A stretch of 64,000 bases of DNA from NCBI RefSeq assembly GCF_000217915.1, contig NZ_AFOZ01000047.1:1-64000 (forward strand). Direction: 5' to 3'. The DNA is from Shewanella sp. HN-41. Lineage in GTDB: Bacteria > Pseudomonadota > Gammaproteobacteria > Enterobacterales > Shewanellaceae. Below are positions 1-9,094 of the stretch, in pieces. The position numbers and the translations under genes were made by a program. Position 1 is the first letter of the stretch, and every line of letters starts with the position of its first letter. A model generated the notes under the pieces. That model made no database searches, was not told where the DNA came from, and saw only the letters and a list, made by a program, of their open reading frames with translations.

Positions 1-269
1 CGGCTCAATGAATTCTGATTTTTCGTTTCTGCTTAAAAGCAAAAACAAACTGTACATATTGCTATGAACACTCTTTATCATTGATTTAATTCTTTGACTG
101 CCAACCCGAAGGCTAAGCAGTTTCGATTAACTCAACACCTGTGAGTGTCCACACAGATTTCTTGTTTTATCTTGTTAAAGAGCAACTCAATCTCAACAGA
201 GAACTTGAGTACCACACTGAGCGTTGAACGCTTCCAGTTGGCTAGGGCTGACTTCTCGTCAACTCAGGG
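1..269 (-). promoter_or_regulatory. Leader of an rRNA operon (16S rRNA starts just beyond the left edge)
   Basis: Read on the minus strand, this stretch carries the boxA antitermination motif and then a conserved TGTGTGGACACTC block. Both are found in that order in the 16S leader of enteric rrn operons. It lies downstream of two strong tandem promoters and runs off the left edge, where the 16S rRNA gene is expected. No mature rRNA sequence is visible here. The 116-codon open frame on the plus strand at 145-495 runs antisense through these signals and is not considered a gene. The identification rests on motif order; the 16S gene itself is inferred. Confidence 0.82.
173..184 (-). promoter_or_regulatory. 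boxA of rrn antitermination system
   Basis: The minus strand reads TGCTCTTTAACA, identical to the E. coli rrn boxA core. BoxA RNA recruits NusB/NusE (S10) and associated factors, so that RNA polymerase escapes Rho-dependent termination across untranslated rRNA. Its position between promoter P2 and the expected 16S start is the usual one. Confidence 0.88.
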
Positions 270-275
270 TCGTGC

Positions 276-303
276 ATTTTACGCATTTCCCGTTTCGCGT
301 CAA
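276..303 (-). promoter_or_regulatory. rrn promoter P2 (sigma70)
   Basis: On the minus strand there is a -35 TTGACG (298-303), a 16 bp spacer and a -10 TAAAAT (276-281). The promoter lies about 130 bp downstream of the stronger P1-like promoter. Tandem promoters are the rule for rrn operons in this group. Confidence 0.72.
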
Positions 304-403
304 GGAGTTTTTGAAAACTTTCTTTTCGCTCATCAATCAGTAAACTCATCGATGAACTGTCACACCAAGCTGCTTTCGCTGTCTGCCGTGTCAGTGGATG
401 CGC

Positions 404-431
404 ATTATAGGGAGCTGTGGATTTTGTGCAA
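404..431 (-). promoter_or_regulatory. rrn promoter P1 (sigma70, GC-rich discriminator)
   Basis: The minus strand has a -35 TTGCAC (426-431), a 16 bp spacer and a perfect -10 TATAAT (404-409), followed by GCGC. A GC discriminator just after the -10 is the hallmark of ppGpp/DksA-controlled stable-RNA promoters. The sequence upstream (432-498 on the plus strand) is AT-rich, fitting an UP element. Confidence 0.8.
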
Positions 432-494
432 GGGCTTTTTATTGCAAACTTGCGATTTGAGATTCAGACGCTTACTTATCAAACAATACGTATA

Positions 495-518
495 AAAAAG
501 GGGCTAAATAGCCCCTTT
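495..518 (-). terminator. Rho-independent terminator of ccoG
   Basis: An inverted repeat, aggggcta (499-506) with tagcccct (509-516), is followed on the minus strand by a run of T (complement of the A run at 494-499). It lies about 65 bp past the ccoG stop and separates ccoG from the rrn promoters. Confidence 0.75.
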
Positions 519-581
519 GTCATCATAAATCCCCCACCTTAGTGATTCGCTATCGTTTAGCACATCACTAAATACTGCTTA

Positions 582-2009
582 TTATGGACTGAAGAAACGT
601 GATTCTTGCTCAACTTCTACTTCTTCACCATCTATATGGGTTTTCACTTTTATCTCAATGTTTGTCACTGAGCGGCTAAGCTCTACCGGATCAACCCCAA
701 CGCTGATTGGCAATGTAAGGACTTCGCCACCAGCAATGGTCACTGAAGTAGGGCCATACCACTTATAGTTGTTTAGGCCTTCGACACTCATAGTGTATTC
801 ATGTGCTGCTTCAGTTTTATTAAGAATCTTCAAGGTAAATGTATTTTCAATCATCCCTTGATTGTTTTCTCTGTATAGCTGATTACGGTCACGAATAATA
901 TCCATCCGAACTGGCGCTATCGTCGCACTGGCATAGATGAAGACTAATATCATGGCTACGAGTACCACACCGTATCCCACTAGTTTGGGGCGGAGCACTT
1001 TCTCTTTAATACCTTCGAGCTTATTTTCTGTGGTGTAACTGATAAGGCCTAATGGATATCCCATACGCTCCATCGTTTGGTCACAGGCATCGATGCAGGC
1101 ACCACAGTTGATGCATTCATATTGCAAACCATTACGAATATCGATTCCGGTCGGACATACCTGAACGCAGAGATCGCAATCAATACAGTCACCTAAGCCC
1201 ATTTCTTTCGGGTCGGCTTTACGGGAACGGGGACCTCGGGTTTCACCACGTTTAGTATCGTAACCCACTATATAAGTGTTCTTATCAAACATCGCCGCTT
1301 GGAAACGAGCATAGGGGCACATATGGATACACATAATCTCACGCATCCAGCCCGCATTACCGTAGGTGGCGAGTGTAAAGAACACTACCCAGAAGTAGAT
1401 CCCACCCGAGGCATTTAATGTAAATACATCAACATAGACTTCTCTACTTGGTACAAAATATGACACAAAGGTCATAGCAGTGAGGAGTGAGAGCAAAATC
1501 CAGGAAGTATGCTTTGCCGCTTTGCGCCAAATTTTATCGAAGCTCCAAGGCATTTGATCTAACTTAATGCGTTTGTTGCGGGCACCTTCGAGTTTTTCCT
1601 CGAACCAAATGAACATAAAGGTCCATACTGTTTGGGGGCATGTGTAACCACACCAAACACGGCCAAGATAGGTTGTTACAAAAAACAGGGCAAAAGCAGC
1701 TATCATAAAGAGTGCTGCAAGTAAGGTAAGATCTTGGGGCCAGATAGTTAAACCAAAAACGTGAAACTTCTGTTCACCTAAATTAAACCATACTGCTTGT
1801 CGGTTTCCCCATGGGATCCAAGGCAGTATAAGAAAGAACAACATTGCGACCCACCCCATGCGGCGGCGTAAAGTGCTCCATAATCCGTCGATGGCTCGAA
1901 CATAAATCCGGTTGCGAGGGTTAAAGCGATCGGCTTTACTCGCATCGGGTTGGTGAATCTTAATTCGATTGGTCTTCGAATAGTCCTTGTTATTAGATTC
2001 TGCGTTCAT
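582..2009 (-). CDS. ccoG: Cytochrome c oxidase accessory protein CcoG (FixG/RdxA family)
   Basis: This is a 475-residue membrane ferredoxin-like protein needed for assembly of cbb3-type cytochrome oxidase; work on the family points to reduction of copper for the oxidase's CuB site. Several membrane helices are evident from about residue 53 on. The FixG signature with WCGYTCPQ comes early, followed by two 4Fe-4S cysteine clusters (CIDCDLCVQVCP, then CINCGACIDAC) around residues 270-305. A further helix and an immunoglobulin-like C-terminal domain follow. Length is normal. The gene stands alone here, with no other cco gene beside it, and ends at its own terminator before the rrn promoters. Confidence 0.95.
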   Translation of the reverse strand: MNAESNNKDYSKTNRIKIHQPDASKADRFNPRNRIYVRAIDGLWSTLRRRMGWVAMLFFLILPWIPWGNRQAVWFNLGEQKFHVFGLTIWPQDLTLLAALFMIAAFALFFVTTYLGRVWCGYTCPQTVWTFMFIWFEEKLEGARNKRIKLDQMPWSFDKIWRKAAKHTSWILLSLLTAMTFVSYFVPSREVYVDVFTLNASGGIYFWVVFFTLATYGNAGWMREIMCIHMCPYARFQAAMFDKNTYIVGYDTKRGETRGPRSRKADPKEMGLGDCIDCDLCVQVCPTGIDIRNGLQYECINCGACIDACDQTMERMGYPLGLISYTTENKLEGIKEKVLRPKLVGYGVVLVAMILVFIYASATIAPVRMDIIRDRNQLYRENNQGMIENTFTLKILNKTEAAHEYTMSVEGLNNYKWYGPTSVTIAGGEVLTLPISVGVDPVELSRSVTNIEIKVKTHIDGEEVEVEQESRFFSP

Positions 2010-2100
2010 CGTTACAGCCTTTTACTGCTTTAATATTGGACGAAAACTGGCTTATTATACCCATATAACTAATGGTTATTCACTTATGTTGGACTAAAAG

Positions 2101-2451
2101 ATGAAAGGTTGGATCATATTAGCGCTACTTTGTGGTGCATTATATTACTTATATACAGAAACCGACAAACTAGATGCGCCTATAGCAAAGACTGAAGAGA
2201 TAGTAAAAAAAATAGAGAACAAGCTCGACTCTATGACGGGCACTAACATCATTAAAATTGATCAAAAATTAGCAAAGGCCAGAAAAGATATCGTTGAGCG
2301 CCTATCCGCCCCCGAGCTTGAGGAATTTAACAAATTTCCGTTAACGCCAGACGCCATCGCTGACTTTAAAGAAATCTATTGCGGCGCTAAATCACCTGAA
2401 CACCCCGTTTTCAGCCGGGACAATCTGCTTTACATTTGCGATAACCTCTAA
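2101..2451 (+). CDS. Small membrane-anchored protein of unknown function
   Basis: This encodes 116 residues. An N-terminal hydrophobic segment (about residues 2-19) is followed by a charged, probably helical stretch rich in lysine and glutamate (residues 25-75). A short C-terminal part contains two cysteines (YCG and YICDN) that could form a disulfide. That arrangement suggests a single-pass protein with its soluble part in the periplasm. It is transcribed divergently from ccoG, with about 90 bp between them, and precedes menB. I do not recognise the family. Codon use looks like that of its neighbours, so it is probably a real gene. Confidence 0.7.
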   Translation: MKGWIILALLCGALYYLYTETDKLDAPIAKTEEIVKKIENKLDSMTGTNIIKIDQKLAKARKDIVERLSAPELEEFNKFPLTPDAIADFKEIYCGAKSPEHPVFSRDNLLYICDNL

Positions 2452-2571
2452 TCACTTTCCTCGGGTTAAAAGGGAATTTTGCCATATAACACTAAGCTTT
2501 GTGCTTAGGTGATTGACCTTATATATGATTCCACCTAGCCTTTGAGACCCGACAGACATAGGCCGAGTACC

Positions 2572-3474
2572 ATGACCCAACAAGTATCAGATATTTTTGA
2601 TCCCACTTTATGGGATGAAGTCAGTGGATTTAATTTTGACGACATCACCTACCACAGAGCCAAAGCCCACGGTACTGTGCGTATTGCCATCAATCGCCCC
2701 GAATGTCTTAACGCTTTCAGGCCCAAAACCGTAGATGAGCTTTACATTGCACTCGACCATGCACGTCAATGGTCCGATGTAGGTTGTGTATTACTCACAG
2801 GCAATGGCCCATCGGCCAAAGGGCAATATTCCTTTTCTTCCGGTGGTGATCAACGCATCCGCGGCAAAGATGGCTATAAATACGAAGGTGCCGAAGAAGG
2901 TAAAGCCGATCTCGCCAGAATGGGACGTTTACATATCCTCGAAGTACAACGTCTGATCCGCTTTATGCCTAAAGTCGTTATCGCCGTTGTCCCTGGCTGG
3001 GCCGTTGGCGGCGGCCATAGCCTGCATGTCGTATGCGATTTGACCTTAGCCTCGAAGGAGCATGCGATATTTAAGCAGACCGATCCCGATGTCGCGAGCT
3101 TTGACTCAGGTTATGGCAGCGCATATTTAGCCAAGATGATCGGCCAAAAACGCGCCCGCGAAATCTTCTTCTGCGGTTTTAACTACAGCGCCGATGAAGC
3201 ATTTGCCATGGGAATGGTCAATAAGTCAGTCCCCCATGCCGAGCTAGAAACTGAAGCATTAATGTGGGCCAAAGAGATTAACTCTAAATCACCTACGGCT
3301 ATGCGGATGCTTAAATACGGCTTTAACATGACCGATGATGGCATGGTTGGCCAGCAGCTCTTTGCCGGGGAAGCCACTCGTTTAGCCTATGCTAGCGCCG
3401 AAGCACAGGAAGGGCGCGATGCCTTCCTCGAAAAACGCGATCAAGATTTTTCAGCATTCCCTTGGCACTATTAA
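2572..3474 (+). CDS. menB: 1,4-dihydroxy-2-naphthoyl-CoA synthase
   Basis: MenB closes the second ring of menaquinone by a Dieckmann-type condensation of O-succinylbenzoyl-CoA. The protein has the crotonase fold, with the oxyanion-hole segment WAVGGGHSLH and the MenB-specific FSSGGDQRIRG region. The frame is open from a TTG at 2542, but the ATG at 2572 (MTQQVSD) gives 300 residues, the usual length of the long proteobacterial MenB, and I use it. Menaquinone is central to Shewanella anaerobic respiration. The gene is not linked to other men genes here and ends at a clear terminator. Confidence 0.93.
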   Translation: MTQQVSDIFDPTLWDEVSGFNFDDITYHRAKAHGTVRIAINRPECLNAFRPKTVDELYIALDHARQWSDVGCVLLTGNGPSAKGQYSFSSGGDQRIRGKDGYKYEGAEEGKADLARMGRLHILEVQRLIRFMPKVVIAVVPGWAVGGGHSLHVVCDLTLASKEHAIFKQTDPDVASFDSGYGSAYLAKMIGQKRAREIFFCGFNYSADEAFAMGMVNKSVPHAELETEALMWAKEINSKSPTAMRMLKYGFNMTDDGMVGQQLFAGEATRLAYASAEAQEGRDAFLEKRDQDFSAFPWHY

Positions 3475-3492
3475 CAGCCACCATCCTGCTAT

Positions 3493-3525
3493 ATAAGGCC
3501 CTCATTCGAGGGCTTTATATTTTTT
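3493..3525 (+). terminator. Rho-independent terminator of menB
   Basis: An 11 bp stem (3493-3503 with 3508-3518, one G-T pair) closed by ATTC is followed by a T-rich run at 3520-3525. It sits 19 bp past the menB stop. Confidence 0.8.
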
Positions 3526-3583
3526 AGCACTTATAGATAGAAAAAACCGTTTAAACTAATCTCAAAATACGGGTTTAAACTTT

Positions 3584-3602
3584 AATGAGAATTGTTATCA
3601 TT
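3584..3602 (+). promoter_or_regulatory. Fur-box-like operator
   Basis: The sequence AATGAGAATTGTTATCATT closely matches the 19 bp Fur consensus, with the core TGAGAATTGTTATCA differing from the 7-1-7 inverted repeat at only a few positions. It lies 40 bp upstream of the DUF2061 start, where a bound repressor could block transcription. Two copies of GTTTAAAC (3549-3556 and 3573-3580) lie just before it. The iron link is inferred from motif similarity only. Confidence 0.6.
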
Positions 3603-3642
3603 TAACTAATCCCAATTGGGGCTAACATTAGAGGATAAGATC

Positions 3643-3846
3643 ATGACTAAGACATTTACTTTTGCCGTATTACATTTCAGCGTTGCCTTCACAGTCACCT
3701 ATTTATTAACTGGCAGTGTGATAGTCGGTGGCGCAGTTGCCTTAGTTGAACCCGCGATTAACACTGTGGTGTTTTACTTCCACGACAAAGTATGGAAACG
3801 AATAGAGGCAAAAAAGCAGCACGAGCTAGATGCGATAACGGCTTAA
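3643..3846 (+). CDS. DUF2061 family small inner-membrane protein
   Basis: The product is 67 residues if the ATG at 3643 is used; a GAGGA ribosome-binding site at 3631-3635 supports this over the longer open frame from 3616. The sequence has two hydrophobic segments with the family features HFSVAFTVTYLLTGS and a glycine-rich second helix, then an amphipathic tail beginning FYFHDKVW. This matches the DUF2061 family of predicted membrane proteins. Function is unknown. The preceding Fur-like site suggests expression under low iron. Confidence 0.82.
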   Translation: MTKTFTFAVLHFSVAFTVTYLLTGSVIVGGAVALVEPAINTVVFYFHDKVWKRIEAKKQHELDAITA

Positions 3847-3887
3847 CAGACTAAGCCACCAGCACATCACTCTAATAAAGCCCCAAT

Positions 3888-3915
3888 AAAAAACCGCCGA
3901 TAAAGGCGGTTTTTT
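3888..3915. terminator. Bidirectional terminator between DUF2061 gene and glmS
   Basis: An 11 bp stem, AAAAAACCGCC (3888-3898) with GGCGGTTTTTT (3905-3915), has A/T runs on both sides and can terminate both convergent transcripts. Confidence 0.88.
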
Positions 3916-3933
3916 ATTTTTCACTAAAGAAAA

Positions 3934-5763
3934 CTATTCTACCGTCACCGATTTAGCGAGGTTACGAGGTTGATCCACATCGGTACCTTTGATTAAGGCT
4001 ACATGATACGAGAGCAACTGTAATGGAATAGTGTAAATCAGCGGTGCCATAAATATATCGCAATGCGGAACAGGAATAACCTTCATGGTTTCGTCGGATT
4101 CAAACTCGGCATCCACATCGGCAAACACATACATTAAGCCGCCACGGGCACGCACTTCTTCGACGTTGGATTTTAGTTTTTCGAGCAGTTCATTGTTTGG
4201 CGCCACCACAATCACCGGCATATCAGCATCGATAAGCGCCAGCGGACCGTGTTTTAGTTCACCAGAGGCATAGGCTTCCGCATGAATATAGGAAATCTCC
4301 TTCAGCTTTAACGCACCTTCCATCGCAATCGGGTATTGATCGCCACGACCAAGGAATAAAGCATGGTGTTTGTCGGCAAAATCTTCGGCAAGTTCTGCAA
4401 TCGCAGCATCTAAGCCTAAAGCTTGTTCCACCTTGGCTGGCATAGATTGTAGGCTTTGAGTGATTTGAGCCTGCATTTGCTCAGACATGCCATTGTGACG
4501 ACCGATCACCGCGGTCAACATTAACAAGCCAGCAAGCTGTACGGTGAAAGCTTTAGTCGATGCCACGCCAATTTCGGCGCCCGCTTTCATCATGTAAGCC
4601 ATGTCAGACTCGCGAACCAGTGATGAACCTGGCGCATTACAAATCGTCAATGTGGCTTTGTAACCCATTTCTTTGGCAAGGCGCATCGCCGCCAGCGTAT
4701 CGGCAGTTTCACCGGATTGAGAAATAGTCACCAACAGGCTATTTGGGAACAAATGCGACTTGCGATAACGGAATTCGGAAGCGATTTCGACATTACATGA
4801 AACACCAGCCCAATCTTCTAACCAGTAACGCGCCGCCATACCCGCATGGTAGCTAGTGCCACAGGCGATGATTTGCACGTGTTTGATATCTTTTAAAAAC
4901 TCTGCTGCTTTTTCACCAAAAGCCGTGTCTAACACTTGTTTGTTGGCGATACGGCCTTCGATAGTGCGCGTCAACGCCAATGGCTGCTCGTAAATCTCTT
5001 TGAGCATGTAGTGGCGATATTCGCCTTTATCACCGGCATCGTGGGTAATTTCAGATTCTTTAATTTCACGCTCAACAGCATTGCCGTTTAAGTCGAATAT
5101 ATTCACACTGCGGCGAGTCACTTCCGCCACATCACCTTCTTCTAAGAAGGCGAATGAGCGAGTTACGGGTAAGAGTGCCAGTTGATCTGAGGCAACAAAG
5201 TTTTCACCCAAGCCATAACCAATCACCAATGGGCTACCAGAACGAGCCACAACCAAACGCTCGCTATCGCGGCGGTCGATAACCACAGTGCCATAGGCAC
5301 CTTCGAGTTGTTTTACTGTGGCTTGTACCGCAGCAAGCAGGGTGTCGTGGCTTTTCAGCTCATGGTGCACTAAGTGACAAATCACTTCGGTATCGGTGTC
5401 AGAACTAAAGTGATAACCAAATTCTTTGAGCATTTCGCGCAGTTTATTATGGTTTTCAATAATGCCATTGTGTACTACGGCGATATCACCCTCTGACAAA
5501 TGGGGATGAGCATTGCGCTCGCTTGGCTCGCCGTGGGTGGCCCAACGGGTATGCGCAATACCAGTGCCACCTGCTAATGGATCGGTTTCAAGCGCAGCAG
5601 ACAGCTCTTGCACTTTACCCACACGGCGAGTGCGGCTCAGTTCACCATTGTGAATAACGGCAACGCCTGCGGAGTCATATCCACGATATTCTAAGCGACG
5701 TAAGCCTTCTACTAGAATTTCAGCCACATCCCTTTGCGCCACGGCGCCTACGATTCCACACAT
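3934..5763 (-). CDS. glmS: Glutamine--fructose-6-phosphate aminotransferase (isomerizing)
   Basis: GlmS makes glucosamine-6-phosphate from fructose-6-phosphate and glutamine, the first committed step to UDP-GlcNAc for peptidoglycan and LPS. The 609-residue protein starts MCGIVGAV, so Cys after the initiator Met is the N-terminal nucleophile of the glutaminase domain (about residues 2-240). Two SIS sugar-isomerase domains follow, with SQSGETADT in the first and the C-terminal [13 protein letters not shown]. Length is normal. It lies 44 bp downstream of a DeoR-type regulator on the same strand and is probably co-transcribed with it. No glmS ribozyme-like element is evident in the short upstream gap. 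Confidence 0.97.
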   Translation of the reverse strand: MCGIVGAVAQRDVAEILVEGLRRLEYRGYDSAGVAVIHNGELSRTRRVGKVQELSAALETDPLAGGTGIAHTRWATHGEPSERNAHPHLSEGDIAVVHNGIIENHNKLREMLKEFGYHFSSDTDTEVICHLVHHELKSHDTLLAAVQATVKQLEGAYGTVVIDRRDSERLVVARSGSPLVIGYGLGENFVASDQLALLPVTRSFAFLEEGDVAEVTRRSVNIFDLNGNAVEREIKESEITHDAGDKGEYRHYMLKEIYEQPLALTRTIEGRIANKQVLDTAFGEKAAEFLKDIKHVQIIACGTSYHAGMAARYWLEDWAGVSCNVEIASEFRYRKSHLFPNSLLVTISQSGETADTLAAMRLAKEMGYKATLTICNAPGSSLVRESDMAYMMKAGAEIGVASTKAFTVQLAGLLMLTAVIGRHNGMSEQMQAQITQSLQSMPAKVEQALGLDAAIAELAEDFADKHHALFLGRGDQYPIAMEGALKLKEISYIHAEAYASGELKHGPLALIDADMPVIVVAPNNELLEKLKSNVEEVRARGGLMYVFADVDAEFESDETMKVIPVPHCDIFMAPLIYTIPLQLLSYHVALIKGTDVDQPRNLAKSVTVE

Positions 5764-5807
5764 AGTCTTTACCTATAAATTAAAATGAAGTTGTTAAGCT
5801 ATTTTGT

Positions 5808-6578
5808 TTAATGAGCATAGGGCGCTAACATGACTCGCACGCCCTGATCTGAAATTTGTTTTAGCGCACTCTCGTCGATACGTGAGTCGGTCACCAATAC
5901 ACTGACCTTGGCCCACGGCAATTCTAAGTTAGGGATCCGTTTACCGATTTTGTCTGAGTCCACCATAACGATCACTTCGCGGGAAACTTCGGCCATAACT
6001 TTGCTTAAGCCAGTTAACTCGTTAAAGGTGGTGGTGCCGCGTTCGAGATCGATACCATCGGCACCGATAAACAGTTGGTCGAAGTTATAGGAGCGCAACA
6101 CTTGCTCTGCAACTTGGCCTTGAAAGGATTCAGAATGCGGGTCCCAAGTGCCACCCGTCATCAATAGGGTTGGCTCGTTTTCGAGTTCATGGATGGCATT
6201 GGCAAGATGCAAGGCATTGGTCATGACCACCAGCCCACGCTTATCGTTCAACTGTTCAATCAAGCCAGATGTCGTAGTGCCGCTATCTATAATGATGCGA
6301 TTGTGATCTTTAATCAGCTGCGCCGCAGTTTTAGCAATAGACAGTTTATTGGGCGCGATTTTGGCCGAAAATTGTTGGGTCACTTCGTCAGGAATAGCGA
6401 CTGCACCACCGTAACGGCGCAGTAGCAGGCCTGTTTTCTCAAGCGCTGCCAGATCTTTGCGAATCGTCACTTCTGAGGTTTCAAAACGTAACGACAGTTC
6501 ATCAACACTCACTTCACCCTGTTCGTTCAATATGGTGATAATGCTATGGCGACGCTGCTGTGTGTTTCGTTTGTTCAT
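5808..6578 (-). CDS. DeoR/GlpR-family transcriptional regulator, probable regulator of glmS
   Basis: This 256-residue protein has an N-terminal DeoR winged helix (about residues 1-60) including SEVTIRKDLAALEK and the RRYGGA motif. A C-terminal DeoRC sugar-phosphate sensor domain follows, with IDSGTTT and the FIGADGID motif. Members of this family respond to phosphorylated sugars. The position directly upstream of glmS suggests an amino-sugar phosphate as ligand, but this is inference. Repeated TTTCG/CGAAA elements around its own -10 suggest autoregulation. Confidence 0.9.
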   Translation of the reverse strand: MNKRNTQQRRHSIITILNEQGEVSVDELSLRFETSEVTIRKDLAALEKTGLLLRRYGGAVAIPDEVTQQFSAKIAPNKLSIAKTAAQLIKDHNRIIIDSGTTTSGLIEQLNDKRGLVVMTNALHLANAIHELENEPTLLMTGGTWDPHSESFQGQVAEQVLRSYNFDQLFIGADGIDLERGTTTFNELTGLSKVMAEVSREVIVMVDSDKIGKRIPNLELPWAKVSVLVTDSRIDESALKQISDQGVRVMLAPYAH

Positions 6579-6592
6579 AAAACCTTTCAGAT

Positions 6593-6633
6593 AAGTTTCG
6601 ATTCGAAAGATGCATTATAGTGAAACGAAACTT
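6593..6633 (-). promoter_or_regulatory. Promoter and putative autoregulatory operator of the DeoR regulator-glmS operon
   Basis: On the minus strand a perfect TATAAT (complement of 6614-6619) is flanked by TTTCG repeats. There is a perfect 6-1-6 palindrome TTTCGA-T-TCGAAA at 6596-6608, and GTTTCGTTTCA on the other side (6622-6632). The outer arms AAGTTTCG (6593-6600) and CGAAACTT (6626-6633) also form an 8 bp inverted repeat spanning the -10. Tandem TTTCG-type sites are common for DeoR-family repressors, so binding here would block the promoter. No good -35 is seen. Confidence 0.55.
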
Positions 6634-6717
6634 TTTTGCTAGTCATGTGAAACATACTTTTGCATGATCCGAGCAATTTTTTATCTGTCTATCTCGTAAA
6701 CTTGGAAATTAGCCCAT

Positions 6718-6753
6718 AAAAAAGCAGCTTATTCTTTAAGGACAAGCTGCTTT
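6718..6753 (-). terminator. Terminator of the TonB-dependent receptor gene
   Basis: A 10 bp perfect stem, AAAGCAGCTT (6721-6730) with AAGCTGCTTT (6744-6753), is followed by a T run on the minus strand (complement of 6718-6723). It lies 25 bp past the receptor stop. Confidence 0.85.
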
Positions 6754-6777
6754 AAATGAATAAAAAATATAGTGAAT

Positions 6778-8907
6778 TTAGAACTTAGCTTCGACGGCGA
6801 CACTGAAGTTACGGTCTTGACCTATAGTCACCATCTTATCGCTGCCACCGTCTAAATATTCAGTATCGAAGAGGTTTCTGATGTTGGCACGAAGGCTCAC
6901 ATCTTTACCCATGATATCCATAGTGTAGGCAGCACCTATATCGAAACGCACATAACCCTCTTTAGTGATAGTGTTATCAAGATCGGCAAAACGCTCACCC
7001 ACATAGATAGCACCAAAGTTCATCGCAAAGTTGTCGGTCATCTCGTAACGGGTCCAGATATTGGCCGACCACTCTGGGGCGTCGATCGGAGTTTTACCAT
7101 CGAGGTTTTTACCACCAACCTTGCCAGCACCAGTATGATATTCAGCATCTAAAAACATCATAGAAGAGGTCACAAACCAGCTATCACCTAACTGGCCTTG
7201 GGCGCCCATTTCAAAGCCGCGATGTTTCTGTTCGCCGCCTTGATTGGTGATATCGGTATAATCACCAATCGGCGGGGATAACTTTTCTGAAGTTGTGATG
7301 TTTTCTAGTGTGATATCGAATACGGCCGCGGTTAATAACAGACTATCGTCAAACAATTCCCACTTAGTACCGACTTCATATTGGATGCCGTATTCTGGTT
7401 TTAGGTTGGTCCCATAACTAACGTCAGTGATGTCAGTCACTGCACCCTGCGGTGTAAAGCTTTTTGAATAGTTAACGTAAATGTTGCCATTAGTCATTGG
7501 CGAGTAGATCACCCCAAACTTAGGCGATACGGCATAACTATTTCCACCTACACTATCTTTCTTCTGTTCATCGTAACGTACGCCAGCGAGTAATTTCCAT
7601 TGCTCGTTTAAGGTCATTAAATCCTGCAAGTAGAAACCGTAATATTTATATTCGCTTTCAGACTTAGTGGTATCTCGATGATAATCTAAATCGGGTTTTA
7701 CTATAGGCTGGCCAGGAACAACTGTAATAGTGCCTTTAGTCGCAACATCAACGTATCTATCAATATACTGACCATAATAGTAATCGAGGTAATTGGCGCC
7801 AATTAACAACTGATGCTCCATACCTGCTAATGCAAATTCACCGGTGAAATCGGCATAGGCGGTTTTATGCTGCCAATCATCATAACGATCGAAGGGTTTG
7901 ATCTTATAACCATTGGTAAATGGATCTTCAGTATATTGCGGCGCAGAATCAAAACGTTGACGATTAAATTGTTGATCGTTATAACCAATTTTAACTTTCC
8001 AATCGTCACTCATCTGCCAAGTCAGATCGGCACCTAAGTTGGAGACGGTATTATCGGTAAAGGCCCATGGTGCATCCCAAACGGTTTCACGTTCACCGAT
8101 CACATTACCTTGTTTATCTAACCAACCACCCGCATCGATACCCGCTTTATCTTGGGTGTGATCATATTTAACCGACAGCAACAGATCATCGCTTAGGTCA
8201 AATTCTAGGTTTAAGTAACCTAACCAGCGATCACGCTCTTGGTTTTCATCGGTAGTTGAATACTCACGCCAGTATTTAGTATCTTGCTTCACTAATACAC
8301 CGCGGTAACGGATGCTTTGGGCGTCGTTTAAACTGCCACCCGCATCAAGCTGTGCACGGGTAGAACCGTAGCCATCGGTATCAAAACCTAAGTTAAGCAT
8401 TGAATCATAGGTTGGTTTCTTAGTGACCATATTCACTAAACCACCAGGGCCAGATTGACCATACAACATGCTCGAAGGGCCTTTTAATACTTCGACCTGC
8501 TGTAGGGTTTCGATGGGTTGAACGTAATGGGACCATTGCTGATGACCATTGATGAGGTAACCATTACCCGAATCTAACTCGAAGCCACGGATGCTGAAGA
8601 CTTGACGGTTCCAACGGGTAGTACCCGCTGTCACGCTCGAATCGTTAACTAAGACTTCGGCAAGATTAGTCGCTAATTGCTCGTCGGTCACAAAGTCGGG
8701 GATCACATTCACAGACTGTGGGGTATCCATTAAATCGATATCGCCACGCATGGCACCCGATGCACTACCCACTTTGTAGTCGTTAAATGTACGGCCAGTG
8801 ACATTAATGCGCTCAATGTTTGCATCGTTTGGCGCTTCGGCCATAACAGGCATCGCCATTAATGCAGACCCTACGGCCAAACCTACAACTGAATATTTAA
8901 ATACCAT
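6778..8907 (-). CDS. TonB-dependent siderophore receptor
   Basis: This is an outer-membrane beta-barrel receptor for a ferric siderophore, energised by TonB. The ATG at 8907 (MVFKYS) is preceded by GAGG at 8 nt and gives 709 residues; the GTG at 8916 overlaps that site and is unlikely. A signal peptide ends near MPVMA-EA. A plug domain (about residues 45-150) contains DTPQSVNVIP, LKGPSSMLYGQSGPGGLVN and the following NMVTKKP, typical of FhuE/FpvA/FoxA-type receptors. The protein ends in a 22-strand barrel with terminal aromatic residue (VEAKF). The substrate cannot be named. It is a single-gene unit with its own terminator. A weak Fur-like site lies upstream. Confidence 0.93.
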   Translation of the reverse strand: MVFKYSVVGLAVGSALMAMPVMAEAPNDANIERINVTGRTFNDYKVGSASGAMRGDIDLMDTPQSVNVIPDFVTDEQLATNLAEVLVNDSSVTAGTTRWNRQVFSIRGFELDSGNGYLINGHQQWSHYVQPIETLQQVEVLKGPSSMLYGQSGPGGLVNMVTKKPTYDSMLNLGFDTDGYGSTRAQLDAGGSLNDAQSIRYRGVLVKQDTKYWREYSTTDENQERDRWLGYLNLEFDLSDDLLLSVKYDHTQDKAGIDAGGWLDKQGNVIGERETVWDAPWAFTDNTVSNLGADLTWQMSDDWKVKIGYNDQQFNRQRFDSAPQYTEDPFTNGYKIKPFDRYDDWQHKTAYADFTGEFALAGMEHQLLIGANYLDYYYGQYIDRYVDVATKGTITVVPGQPIVKPDLDYHRDTTKSESEYKYYGFYLQDLMTLNEQWKLLAGVRYDEQKKDSVGGNSYAVSPKFGVIYSPMTNGNIYVNYSKSFTPQGAVTDITDVSYGTNLKPEYGIQYEVGTKWELFDDSLLLTAAVFDITLENITTSEKLSPPIGDYTDITNQGGEQKHRGFEMGAQGQLGDSWFVTSSMMFLDAEYHTGAGKVGGKNLDGKTPIDAPEWSANIWTRYEMTDNFAMNFGAIYVGERFADLDNTITKEGYVRFDIGAAYTMDIMGKDVSLRANIRNLFDTEYLDGGSDKMVTIGQDRNFSVAVEAKF

Positions 8908-8949
8908 TGCCAACACCTCAAGTAGACCTTTCGTCTTAGAATTGCAGGC

Positions 8950-8972
8950 AATATAAATGAGAAGTGTTTTTA
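8950..8972 (-). promoter_or_regulatory. Possible Fur-controlled promoter of the siderophore receptor
   Basis: On the minus strand a TATATT hexamer (complement of 8950-8955) could be the -10. It abuts TGAGAAGTGTTTTTA (plus strand 8958-8972), which agrees with the Fur core at about 10 of 14 informative positions. The match is imperfect; the call leans on the receptor's function. Confidence 0.3.
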
Positions 8973-9094
8973 TTTAAAATTCTTTACGTGAATTTACAAT
9001 TCGGTGTGACATAGTTCAAAAAGCTTAAAAATCAATAAATAATGTCCATCACAGCATCATTAACTCAACCTTAAATTCACCATATATAAAAGCT

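Noticed and set aside
145-495. 116-codon open frame on the plus strand near the left edge
   Set aside because: It runs antisense through the rrn promoters, boxA and leader, whose motifs explain the sequence; the translation resembles no family.
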